From NCBI GenBank assembly GCA_000434935.1, contig FR882175.1, forward strand, positions 1-42,065: a stretch of DNA of 42,065 bases, given 5' to 3'. Origin of the DNA: Bacteroides sp. CAG:709 (lineage in GTDB: Bacteria; Bacteroidota; Bacteroidia; Bacteroidales; UBA932). Below the pieces are notes generated by a model, which saw only the letters and a list, made by a program, of their open reading frames with translations, made no database searches and was not told the DNA's origin. Both the position numbers and the translations under genes were made by a program. Shown here one piece after another: positions 1 to 7,194 of this stretch. How positions within the stretch are numbered: position 1 is the first letter of the stretch; the number at the start of each line of letters is the position of its first letter.

Positions 1-310
1 TATTCTTCTTAAGCTTCTTGAATGAAGGAATGTCCTTGCCTTCCTTGGCGTAGAATTCCCCGATTTTCTTGATACAGGCAGGAGAGCAGTCCTGGACTAT
101 GTTCATCGGGCCCATATCCTTGCCGTCCTGCGACCAGGTTACTGTCCACTCAGAGTCATGGCCCCATACACAGGCGATTACTGAATTCGGATGGAATTTG
201 CTCTGACCCGGTGCAATTATCTCCACCTGACAGTCGCCGCTCACCCATTTCGCATCCGCATTCGCGAACACGACAGCGAGCATCATCATTGACAATAGAA
301 ACTTTTTCAT
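1..310 (-). CDS. Small secreted protein, MetallophosC-like domain (partial, 3' end outside)
   Basis: Reading leftward from the ATG at 308-310, the frame is open to the window edge (103 residues). It begins with a signal peptide (MKKFLL, then a Met/Leu/Val core ending near ANADA). The mature part carries a W-x-V-x-W...DGK...GPM...D pattern (HDSEWTVTWSQDGKDMGPM) that resembles the C-terminal beta domain (MetallophosC) of Bacteroidales calcineurin-like phosphoesterases. Here that domain follows the signal peptide directly, with no phosphoesterase domain before it. Three cysteines in the mature part (in GDC, DCSPAC) may form disulfides. The family call is from pattern memory only. The remaining C-terminus lies outside the window. 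No clear TAnnTTTG box was seen in the 95 nt upstream. Confidence 0.6.
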   Translation of the reverse strand, partial: MKKFLLSMMMLAVVFANADAKWVSGDCQVEIIAPGQSKFHPNSVIACVWGHDSEWTVTWSQDGKDMGPMNIVQDCSPACIKKIGEFYAKEGKDIPSFKKLKKN

Positions 311-405
311 AATTTAATTTATTCTGGTTTTTTTCACTCTTGATCAACATTGCGCAGAGCACGACTCCGATACCTGCTCCGGCCTGATCATTGTCAATAA
401 AAATT

Positions 406-434
406 AGACTACCCGAAGTTTTTCCGGATAGTCT
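406..434 (-). terminator. Intrinsic terminator after the ior operon
   Basis: The arms AGACTA-c-CCG and CGG-a-TAGTCT form a hairpin with a short T-rich loop. On the minus strand it is followed by ATTTTTATT. It lies about 40 nt after the stop of the CoA-transferase gene, which makes it the likely end of the iorA-to-CoA-transferase transcript. Confidence 0.7.
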
Positions 435-473
435 GCAAAGATAACTAAAATAGTTAAACAATTGGCACCCTCA

Positions 474-1766
474 CTATTTCATCCTCAGCCACATGTAGCC
501 GAAACGCTCACATGCTGCGCGCTCCAGCTCCTCGCGGTCGTCAGGATGGGCAATCGAGATAAGCGCCTTGGCCCTTTCCGCCAAGTTCTTGTTCCTCAGG
601 TAGACACAGCCGTATTCCGTCACCACGTATTGTGTCTGGAAACGGGTCGTGACTACACCGGCACCAGGTGTAAGGTGAGAAACGATCTTGCCTTTTCCTT
701 TCATTGTCCTGGACGGAAGCGCGATGAAGGTCTTGCCGCCTTCGGACAATGCCGCGCCGTACATGAAGTCATGCTGGCCTCCCACACTGGAGAAAATCAT
801 GTCGCCGATACTGTCGGCGCAAACCTGTCCGGTAATGTCCACCTCGATGGCGGAATTGACAGCCATTGCCTTAGGATTCTGACGGATGCGCTGAGGGTCA
901 TTGGTCCACGCGACATCGTAGAACACAGCATCCTTGTTATGATCCAGATAATCATACATGTGGCGGGAACCGAGGGCAAGACAAGCGACGCTGCGTCCCG
1001 GTTCGATCTTCTTGCAGGAATTGTCAATGACTCCCGACTGCATGAGGCGGAAAACGCCGTCTGTCATGGCTTCGGTATGGAGTCCCAGGTGCTTATGGTC
1101 TTTCAATCCGTTCAGAATCGCATTTGGAATACCTCCGACACCGATCTGCAATGTCGCACCGTCAGGAATTTCCTCGGCAATGTATGATCCGATGGCTGCT
1201 TCTATCGGGGTCGGCGCACCGAACTGCATGTCCACAGGTGCATCGTCGCATTCCACAGCCGCGTCAATTTCCGAAACATGGATCATTGCCGTACCGTAAA
1301 GGTATGGTATGCTCTTGTTGATCTGCGCAATGACAATCTTCGCGGATTCCACTGCCGACAGAGCCAAGTCTGCGGAAATACCGTAGCTGCAATATCCGTT
1401 TTCATCCGGCAACGAGCAGTTTATACATGCCACGTCAATCGGGATTTCTCCCCTGCGGAACAAGCTCGGAATTTCTCCGAGGAAGCCCGGGATAAGGCTG
1501 CCGTAGCCGTCAGCGACATATTTGCGCTGGTCCGCGCACAGGAACACGCTATTGACAATGAATGAGTCCCGATATTCCGGCTTGCAGAAAGGTGCCACTC
1601 CTTTGGTGACATTGAATCCGGATACGACTTTCACGTCACGCAGTTCATCGGCGCGTCTCGCCATGGCTTCCTGCAAAATGACAGGTACGGCGGTGCTGCC
1701 CTGAAAATAGACCCAGTCTCCGGATTTGACGAGTTTCATTGCCTCGTCGGCGCTCACAAATTTCAT
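474..1766 (-). CDS. Acetyl-CoA hydrolase/transferase family CoA-transferase (4-hydroxybutyrate CoA-transferase-like)
   Basis: The product has 430 aa, the usual length of the AbfT/4-hydroxybutyrate CoA-transferase branch. Members move CoA between an acyl-CoA and a free acid through a glutamyl-CoA thioester. The catalytic Glu is visible as E232 in HTEAMTDG, and the glycine loop GVGGIP is at 209-214. The protein has no signal peptide and is cytoplasmic. The gene is last in an operon after iorA, iorB and an aminotransferase, with a 13-nt gap. From that context I infer that it takes CoA from the aryl-acyl-CoA made by IorAB and passes it to acetate, propionate or succinate, conserving the thioester without an ATP-forming ligase. 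The true substrate is not readable from sequence; a general acetate/butyrate/succinate CoA-transferase role is the alternative. Confidence 0.88.
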   Translation of the reverse strand: MKFVSADEAMKLVKSGDWVYFQGSTAVPVILQEAMARRADELRDVKVVSGFNVTKGVAPFCKPEYRDSFIVNSVFLCADQRKYVADGYGSLIPGFLGEIPSLFRRGEIPIDVACINCSLPDENGYCSYGISADLALSAVESAKIVIAQINKSIPYLYGTAMIHVSEIDAAVECDDAPVDMQFGAPTPIEAAIGSYIAEEIPDGATLQIGVGGIPNAILNGLKDHKHLGLHTEAMTDGVFRLMQSGVIDNSCKKIEPGRSVACLALGSRHMYDYLDHNKDAVFYDVAWTNDPQRIRQNPKAMAVNSAIEVDITGQVCADSIGDMIFSSVGGQHDFMYGAALSEGGKTFIALPSRTMKGKGKIVSHLTPGAGVVTTRFQTQYVVTEYGCVYLRNKNLAERAKALISIAHPDDREELERAACERFGYMWLRMK

Positions 1767-1779
1767 AATAATAATTCAA

Positions 1780-3090
1780 TTATTTATAAATCTCGCGGAA
1801 CAGTTTCAAGCCATGTTCCAGGCGGGCGTAGTCGTCTTCGGTCTTCATCAGGGAGACGCAGACGCGGATACCTTCCCTCGTGCTTTTTGCCGAGGACAAT
1901 GTTATCGCACAAATTCCACATCTGAGAAGTCCGAGCAGAAGTTCACTTCCGGTTTTTCCCGGATAGCCGACCGTGAAGAAGAAGCCGTCGCTGACATCCT
2001 CGTCCAGGTCCTTGTCATATACCAGATGGAATCCGTTTTCGATGAATGCAGCCTTGACACGGGCAGACCTGCGGCCATATTCCCTCAGGTTCTCCACGAA
2101 GTTGTACAGGCCGTCAGCAGCCGCGCCCAGCATTGCCGCGAACGCGCATTGAGCTGAATGCGAGCAACTTGAAGAATTCACATAGATATATGTCAATGAG
2201 AAATTGTCTCCGAACCGGCCGATGCCGTAACGCGACCTCAACTCAGGATATTCCCTGTGATACAGCTTGTCGGAAATCGCCACCATGGCAATTCGCTCAC
2301 CGGCATAACTGAATATCTTGGAAGCGGATATGAGCATCACCCAATTGTCGGTATACCTCGCCACTGTCGGCTGATAAGGCGCCGCATACGGAACCGATCT
2401 GTCCTTCCTGAAATCCATGCACATGTAGGCCATGTCTTCCAGAGCGATGACATCATATTTCGTACACATTTCGCCGATTATCCTGAGTTCTTCCTCCGTC
2501 AGGCACACCCAGGAAGGGTTGTTCGGGTTCGAGTAGACCATCGCGCAGACTTTCCCGTCACTGAACAATGATTCCAGTTTCTCTCGGAGAGCCTCGCCCC
2601 GGCAGTCGTAAATATCGAACATGCGGGTCGGAAGCCCGATGACATTGGCCTGGACATAGTGGGACGGAAAGCCCGGATTCAGGTAGACGACGGTGTTTTT
2701 CCCGGAAACGAGCTGCGAGCACTCCAGAAGAAGGTTGTAGCAGCCCTGCATTGACCCGACCGTCGGAACGATTCCTTCGGGGTGAATGTCAATGCCGGTG
2801 AACGCCTTGACGAACCTGGCGCCGTTCTGTTTCAGCTCCGTGGTGCCGGATGCCGGCGGATAAATCGAAGCCATGCCCTCGTCGAGCGCCTTTTTCTGAG
2901 CCGCAACGCCGATTTCACATGCATTGATACCCGGAATGCCGAATTCCAGATGCACGAATTTGTCCCCGGAAATATGCTCCAGTTCATGAGCCACGTTCAC
3001 GCATTGGCGTATCGTCGCATGATTTATATCGGAAATGTCCATGTCTTTCAGGACATTCTGAAGGTCTTTTTCTGAAATAGGTAGCATCAA
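1780..3090 (-). CDS. PLP-dependent aminotransferase class I/II
   Basis: The product is a 436-aa fold-type I aminotransferase. The PLP lysine is K258 in SASKIFSYAGER, the substrate/cofactor loop NPNNP is at 188-192, D219 (ALEDMAY) should pair with the pyridine nitrogen, and a late Arg (GIRVCVSL, about 413) is the candidate carboxylate binder. It is cytoplasmic. It sits between iorB (11-nt gap) and the CoA-transferase gene (13-nt gap). A transaminase that makes 2-oxo acids for the neighbouring indolepyruvate oxidoreductase fits well, so aromatic amino acids are the inferred substrates. The family also includes alanine, aspartate and branched-chain enzymes, so the specificity is inferred from context only. 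Confidence 0.88.
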   Translation of the reverse strand: MMLPISEKDLQNVLKDMDISDINHATIRQCVNVAHELEHISGDKFVHLEFGIPGINACEIGVAAQKKALDEGMASIYPPASGTTELKQNGARFVKAFTGIDIHPEGIVPTVGSMQGCYNLLLECSQLVSGKNTVVYLNPGFPSHYVQANVIGLPTRMFDIYDCRGEALREKLESLFSDGKVCAMVYSNPNNPSWVCLTEEELRIIGEMCTKYDVIALEDMAYMCMDFRKDRSVPYAAPYQPTVARYTDNWVMLISASKIFSYAGERIAMVAISDKLYHREYPELRSRYGIGRFGDNFSLTYIYVNSSSCSHSAQCAFAAMLGAAADGLYNFVENLREYGRRSARVKAAFIENGFHLVYDKDLDEDVSDGFFFTVGYPGKTGSELLLGLLRCGICAITLSSAKSTREGIRVCVSLMKTEDDYARLEHGLKLFREIYK

Positions 3091-3101
3091 TTCAGTGTTT
3101 T

Positions 3102-3683
3102 TTACTTCTTCGACGCCTCAAGTCCGGCGTTGAATGCAGCAATGTTCATTTCCACGATTTTCTCTCCCTTGCGGGCAAACACTTCCGCGATTCCTTCGCG
3201 AAGTTTCTCAGGGTCAATGATTTCCATCACAGATGCAGAGGCACCGAGCAACACCATATTGGCGCTCTTCGGCGAGCCTACGTCTTTGGCGATGGCATCG
3301 CAATCCACGGAAACTACCCTGCCTACAGATGCAAGTTCCTTATGGATATCAGCCATTTCCGGATAGTTCGGAATATTTACGAACGGTGTGGTATTGGTAA
3401 CGATCCATCCGTCAGGAGCAAGCCAAGGAAGGTATCTGAGCGCTTCCATCGGCTCAAGCGACAGGATAAGGTCGCATCCGCCCTTAGGTATCAGGTCACT
3501 CCAGATACGTTCGCGGCTGAGTCGCAGGTTGCTCTGCACATCTCCACCGCGCTGGCTCATGCCGTGAACCTCGGCCTGTTTCAGATGAAGATTCTGGTCC
3601 AATGCTGCCCAGCCGATGACTGTAGCGATGGAGAGGATTCCCTGTCCTCCCACGCCTGCGAGAATAATGTCTTTCTTATCCAT
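3102..3683 (-). CDS. iorB: Indolepyruvate:ferredoxin oxidoreductase, beta subunit
   Basis: The product has 193 aa. It opens with the gamma-type POR/IOR signature GVGGQGILS, followed by EVHGMSQRGGDVQSNLR, as in IorB. I chose the ATG at 3681-3683 over an in-frame ATG 36 nt upstream because AGGAG stands 7 nt before it and because the upstream start would overlap iorA; with this start the two genes are 1 nt apart. With IorA it forms the enzyme that oxidatively decarboxylates indolepyruvate and other aryl-pyruvates to aryl-acetyl-CoA, passing electrons to ferredoxin in the cytoplasm. Confidence 0.92.
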   Translation of the reverse strand: MDKKDIILAGVGGQGILSIATVIGWAALDQNLHLKQAEVHGMSQRGGDVQSNLRLSRERIWSDLIPKGGCDLILSLEPMEALRYLPWLAPDGWIVTNTTPFVNIPNYPEMADIHKELASVGRVVSVDCDAIAKDVGSPKSANMVLLGASASVMEIIDPEKLREGIAEVFARKGEKIVEMNIAAFNAGLEASKK

Positions 3684-3684
3684 A

Positions 3685-5316
3685 TTATTTCTCCTGTTTT
3701 TTAGCGGCCGCTGCTGCATGACGTCTGGCTGTCTGGATGCATTCCCTGCGGCAGATTATAACTGAAACTCCGTGATAGTTTATTTCTTCTTCAATGACTT
3801 TTTCCATGTCCGGATAGTTCTTCGGAAGAGGGACGATGGTGCGGATATGTTCAGGCTCCACGCCGATTCCCTTGCAGATTTCCTCAAGCTTACCGGTACC
3901 CGCAGAATCCTGTCCTCCAGTCATTCCGGTGGTCAGGTTATCTGAAATGCAGACCACGATGTCGGCTTTCGCATTGACGGCATCAAGCAGGCCGGTCATG
4001 CCGCTGTGGGTGAATGTCGAGTCACCTATCACAGCTACGGACGGCCAAACGCCCGAGCAGGCGGCGCCGATGGACATTGTAACGGACGCACCCATTTCGA
4101 CGCAGGTATGGAATGCCTTGAACGGCGGAAGATATCCGAGCGTATAGCATCCGATGTCACTGAATACGCGCGCCTGCGGCTCATAACGCTCCAGGACCAC
4201 GTTCAATGCCGTGTAGAAGTCTCTGTGACCGCAGCCCTGGCACAGTGCCGGAGGACGCGGAACGGCTACCTGGGACGCCGCCTTGTTTCCTGTAGGAGCC
4301 AGGCCGACAGCCGCGCGTACGCAGTCCGGTGTGAGTTCTCCGGTACGAGGCAATGTTCCGTCAAGTCGTCCGCTGATGGTGAGGGCAGCATTGTCCCCGT
4401 CATAGAGGAGTCCTCTGAGTCTTTCCTCGATGAGAGGCTGGCCTTCTTCCATCACGATTATGCGGCTGCACATCGAAGCAAGTTCGCGTGCCTGTTTTTT
4501 CGGGAACGGATATCTGGTGACTTTCAGCACCGGATAAGGGCATCCGTCAGGGAAATTCTCCATCAGATAGTTATATGCAATGCCGCAAGCGATGATGCCG
4601 ACGGAAGCGTCAGCTCCCTTCACGAAAGCATTGTCCTGAGAATCCTCGGAGTCCGCCGTGAATGCGAGCACGTCATCTGCGAGCTGGCGCACACGTTTTC
4701 TGGCATTGGCCGGCAGGGTCACCCAGTTGGACGCGAGCTGCGGCTCCGGGAATTTCACCTGGTTTTCTCCCTGAATTTCGCCGGTAGAAACGACGGCGCG
4801 GGAGTGCGCCATTCTGGTAGTCAATCTCATAAGTACCGGGATATGACGGGATTCCGAGTATTCAAACGCCTCACGGACCATGTCATAAGCCTCCTGCTGG
4901 TCGGACGGTTCGAAGCATGGAACCATGGCGAAGTCAGCATAGAACCTGGAGTCCTGCTCGTTCTGGGAAGAGTGCTGCGAAGGGTCGTCGCATGCCACGA
5001 CCACCAAGCCTCCATTGGCTCCGGTGATGGCCGAGTTCACGAAAGCGTCCGCGCATACGTTCATGCCGACATGTTTCATGCAGACCAATGTTCTTTTTCC
5101 GGAATACGACATGCCGAGTGCCGATTCCATAGCGGTTTTTTCGTTGGAGCTCCATTCACAATGCAGGCCGCGTTCCTTAGTGAGAGGATGCGCCTGAATA
5201 TATTCCGTAATTTCAGTCGATGGAGTTCCCGGATAAGCGAAGACGCCGGACAGCCCTGCGTGCAGCGCACCTAGGGCCAAGGCCTCGTCACCGAGAAGAA
5301 GAAATTTTTCAGCCAT
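3685..5316 (-). CDS. iorA: Indolepyruvate:ferredoxin oxidoreductase, alpha subunit (short form)
   Basis: The product has 543 aa. The N-terminal pyrimidine-binding domain contains GVFAYPGTPSTEI (about 24-36) and the GMNVCADAF region. The C-terminal thiamine-diphosphate domain has CQGCGHR (359-365) and the GDSTF...N motif (431-435, N460). Archaeal IorA proteins usually continue into a two-cluster ferredoxin domain with CxxCxxCxxxCP repeats. This protein stops soon after C522/C526, in a lysine/alanine tail, without that domain. It is the first gene of the operon. No strong Shine-Dalgarno and no exact TAnnTTTG box was found upstream. The short form may use another electron carrier or a separate ferredoxin. 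Confidence 0.93.
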   Translation of the reverse strand: MAEKFLLLGDEALALGALHAGLSGVFAYPGTPSTEITEYIQAHPLTKERGLHCEWSSNEKTAMESALGMSYSGKRTLVCMKHVGMNVCADAFVNSAITGANGGLVVVACDDPSQHSSQNEQDSRFYADFAMVPCFEPSDQQEAYDMVREAFEYSESRHIPVLMRLTTRMAHSRAVVSTGEIQGENQVKFPEPQLASNWVTLPANARKRVRQLADDVLAFTADSEDSQDNAFVKGADASVGIIACGIAYNYLMENFPDGCPYPVLKVTRYPFPKKQARELASMCSRIIVMEEGQPLIEERLRGLLYDGDNAALTISGRLDGTLPRTGELTPDCVRAAVGLAPTGNKAASQVAVPRPPALCQGCGHRDFYTALNVVLERYEPQARVFSDIGCYTLGYLPPFKAFHTCVEMGASVTMSIGAACSGVWPSVAVIGDSTFTHSGMTGLLDAVNAKADIVVCISDNLTTGMTGGQDSAGTGKLEEICKGIGVEPEHIRTIVPLPKNYPDMEKVIEEEINYHGVSVIICRRECIQTARRHAAAAAKKQEK

Positions 5317-5520
5317 ATCAGTAACTTTTAAAGATTGTCACATATTTTCCTCCCCTAAGTTACAAATAATTCGAATTAAACAAAAATTTCTTCGATTTCT
5401 AAATACTTTTTCGCGAAAATGGCAAAAATTGTCAAATAGTTGTTTGCGTGGGATGGGGCATGTGGATGGAAACTAGGGTATCGCGCATGATTGCACACCT
5501 AGCGGAATGTCTGCACATAG

Positions 5521-5633
5521 TGCGTGGAGCATAAATCCCTGTGCCATAATAAATTAGCCATTTTCAGAGTCGTCGTTTCGCCAACTCTGAAAATGGCGAA
5601 CCTCCTAATAATCTGTTACTTACGCATCACGGC
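5521..5633. repeat. Palindromic repeat, copy 1 (left flank of Fic islet)
   Basis: The central hairpin has perfect 14-bp arms, GCCATTTTCAGAGT (5557-5570) and its complement (5584-5597), around a 13-nt centre. The left part (GCGTGGAGCATAAATCCCTG...CCATAA) matches copy 2 at 7083-7110 in the same orientation with only a few differences. The right part is more diverged but still alignable. The centre GTCGTTTCGC (5572-5581) is the exact reverse complement of the centre of copy 2. Function is unknown; it lies between divergent genes, so it is not placed as a terminator. Confidence 0.85.
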
Positions 5634-5717
5634 AAGGCTTACGTAAGGCAAACGGTTAAGGTTTGATAAAAATGTAAAATATTACGGGTATTATTTGTAT
5701 TCTCCGTAGCTTTTAAC

Positions 5718-5912
5718 ATGAAACGTTCTTTATTCCCAACAAGTAGTTGCACATCTTTGCACGCAAATAAGAATAACCTGGATAGAAATACAGTCATTGA
5801 CACGCTACAACAGCGAGGTGGATTCATAACCACAGGTGAAGTGAAAAGCCGTGGTGAATATGAAAATCAGGACAAAATACTGCTATTTAGGCACAAAATC
5901 GAGTCAATTTGA
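5718..5912 (+). pseudogene. Possible remnant of an AbiEi/DUF6088-like N-terminal HTH
   Basis: A 64-codon frame contains TLQQRGGFITTGEVKSRG, which resembles the opening helix-turn-helix of AbiEi-type antitoxins and DUF6088 proteins (a GG-x-[IAT]-TT-x-EV pattern). The frame then loses resemblance and runs into the operator of the Fic gene. No Shine-Dalgarno or convincing promoter is seen. It may be a decayed fragment or a chance frame. Confidence 0.2.
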
Positions 5913-5943
5913 CCCGATTTTCCATAAGAAAACAGTATATTTG
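5895..5943 (+). promoter_or_regulatory. Promoter and palindromic operator of the Fic gene
   Basis: TATATTTG at 5936-5943 matches the Bacteroidetes -7 box TAnnTTTG. A TTTG at 5908-5911 lies 24 nt upstream, slightly farther than the usual 19-21. That TTTG is inside a 27-nt imperfect palindrome at 5895-5921 (arms AAAATCG-x-GTCAA and TTGAC-x-CGATTTT). A related half-site, TTTGTCCCGATT, overlaps the -7 box (5940-5951) and repeats TTTGACCCGATT (5908-5919). The layout suggests a repressor binding across the promoter. Confidence 0.55.
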
Positions 5944-5964
5944 TCCCGATTAGCATTTTTGGAT

Positions 5965-6999
5965 ATGACGACAGAAATTGAAATATTACAATATCTGCAC
6001 TATCATCCCCTTTCGAAGCGGACGGAAATTGGCAGTGCCGTCACAGCGAGTATAAGCGACCGCACTCTGAAACGCATCATTGCAGACTGTGTCGAGAAAG
6101 GGGCTGTTGAAGTAGTTGGCAAAGGACCGGCCACAAGATACAAACTCACTCCTCAGGCTCATGTCACCATGCCGCTCAATCTTGACACCTATTTCGATAA
6201 CGATATAGACGAACGCAAAATACAGGAAAATTTCAACTTCAACCTGATACGTGAGATACTACCGAATGTTAGTTTGTTTTCGGAAAACGAACTCAAATTG
6301 CTGCATGAAGCACAATCAAAATTCCGTCTGCACCTTTCTGAAATGACGGATACTGAATATCGCAAGGAAATGGAAAGGTTAGGCATAGACTTATCCTGGA
6401 AATCTTCGCAGATAGAAGGCAATACTTATTCATTGCTTGAAACAGAACGTCTGTTGAAAGAGAAACAGACCGCCAACGGAAAAACAAAAGAGGAAGCAGT
6501 GATGCTGCTCAACCATAAGGACGCACTCGACTTCATCCTTGACGAGCCAGATTATCTGAAAGCAATATCTTTAAGTCGGATAGAGGAGATTCACGCTCTG
6601 CTCATCAAGGAGCTGGGAGTCGAACGCAACATCCGTCATAGACGCGTCGGTATAACTGGAACAAATTATCAACCACTCGACAACGAATTTCAAATAAGGG
6701 AAGCTCTTGAAGACAGTTGTCTACTCATAAACGGCAAGAGTGAAGTGTTTGAAAAGGCCCTGCTGGCCCTTGTGCTTCTTTCATACATACAGGCATTTAC
6801 TGACGGCAACAAGCGTGCAGCTCGTATCATAAGCAACGGAATTTTAATTGCATACGGATATTGCCCTATCTCCTTCCGAAGTGTGGATTCAATAGACTAT
6901 AAAAAAGCAATGCTTATGTTCTATGAACAGAATAATATTGCCGCATTCAAACAGATTTTTATTGACCAATTCCTATTCGCCGTTAAAAATTATTTTTAA
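5965..6999 (+). CDS. Fic-domain protein with N-terminal winged helix; catalytic His replaced by Gln
   Basis: With the ATG at 5965 the product has 344 aa. This start follows the promoter at a short distance; an in-frame start at 5851 would put the operator inside the gene. Residues 1-62 look like a winged helix (ISDRTLKRIIADCVEKGAV, then a wing GKGPATRYKLT). An inhibitory-helix motif SSQIEGN (147-153) matches the (S/T)xxxE(G/N) motif of self-inhibited Fic proteins. The Fic loop reads QAFTDGNKRAAR (276-287): the flap and phosphate residues D280, N282, R284 and R287 are kept, but the usual HPF start is QAF, so the general base is Gln. Family members normally AMPylate target proteins. This one may have altered chemistry or act mainly as a DNA-binding regulator. 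It is the only plus-strand gene, AT-richer than its neighbours and flanked by repeats, so it was probably acquired. Confidence 0.85.
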   Translation: MTTEIEILQYLHYHPLSKRTEIGSAVTASISDRTLKRIIADCVEKGAVEVVGKGPATRYKLTPQAHVTMPLNLDTYFDNDIDERKIQENFNFNLIREILPNVSLFSENELKLLHEAQSKFRLHLSEMTDTEYRKEMERLGIDLSWKSSQIEGNTYSLLETERLLKEKQTANGKTKEEAVMLLNHKDALDFILDEPDYLKAISLSRIEEIHALLIKELGVERNIRHRRVGITGTNYQPLDNEFQIREALEDSCLLINGKSEVFEKALLALVLLSYIQAFTDGNKRAARIISNGILIAYGYCPISFRSVDSIDYKKAMLMFYEQNNIAAFKQIFIDQFLFAVKNYF

Positions 7000-7081
7000 A
7001 CTGAAGAAATCGGTTGGAGAAGACTGACCATGACCATCTTGGAAAAGTTATTACCTACTGTTCGCTTTCGCTCTTCTGCTA

Positions 7082-7194
7082 GGCGTGGAGCACAAATCCC
7101 TGTCCCATAACAAATTCGCCATTTTCAGAGTTAGCGAAACGACAACTCTGAAAATGGCGAATTATTTGATAACCATTCGTTTACACTCCACGCC
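7082..7194. repeat. Palindromic repeat, copy 2 (right flank of Fic islet)
   Basis: The outer arms GGCGTGGAG (7082-7090) and CTCCACGCC (7186-7194) are perfect inverted repeats that bound the element. Inside is a perfect 20-bp hairpin (7113-7132 with 7144-7163) around the centre AGCGAAACGAC (7133-7143). The left part matches copy 1 in direct orientation while the centre is inverted relative to copy 1. The right end touches the stop codon of the DUF5723 gene (7195-7197). Because the flanking genes converge here, the hairpin could slow or stop transcription from either side, but no T-run follows either arm. Confidence 0.88.

Larger units (their letters stand above)
5317..5964. other. 648-nt intergenic stretch between divergent iorA and the Fic gene
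   Basis: This AT-rich stretch holds palindromic repeat copy 1 (5521-5633), a possible gene remnant (5718-5912), a 27-nt palindrome (5895-5921) and a TAnnTTTG box for the Fic gene (5936-5943). In 5317-5520 I see only A/T-rich leader sequence; it must contain the iorA promoter, but no exact consensus was found. No tRNA or other structured RNA was recognised. Confidence 0.6.

Noticed and set aside
462..1187. A 241-codon plus-strand frame opposite the CoA-transferase gene
   Set aside because: The CoA transferase has a catalytic motif and operon context; the antisense frame has neither.
4006..5274. A 422-codon plus-strand frame opposite iorA
   Set aside because: It is antisense to a clear iorA gene, rich in Arg/His/Ser and without recognisable motifs; a shadow frame.
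5317..5460. TAnnTTTG promoter for iorA
   Set aside because: Near matches such as TTATTTG exist, but none keeps the spacing and sequence of the consensus, so no promoter was called.
7113..7163. Bidirectional intrinsic terminator between the converging Fic and DUF5723 genes
   Set aside because: No T-run follows the hairpin on either strand, and the related copy 1 lies between divergent genes, so termination cannot be its general role.
5521..7194. REP elements with a RAYT transposase
   Set aside because: The gene between the repeats is a Fic protein with no tyrosine-transposase HUH motif.
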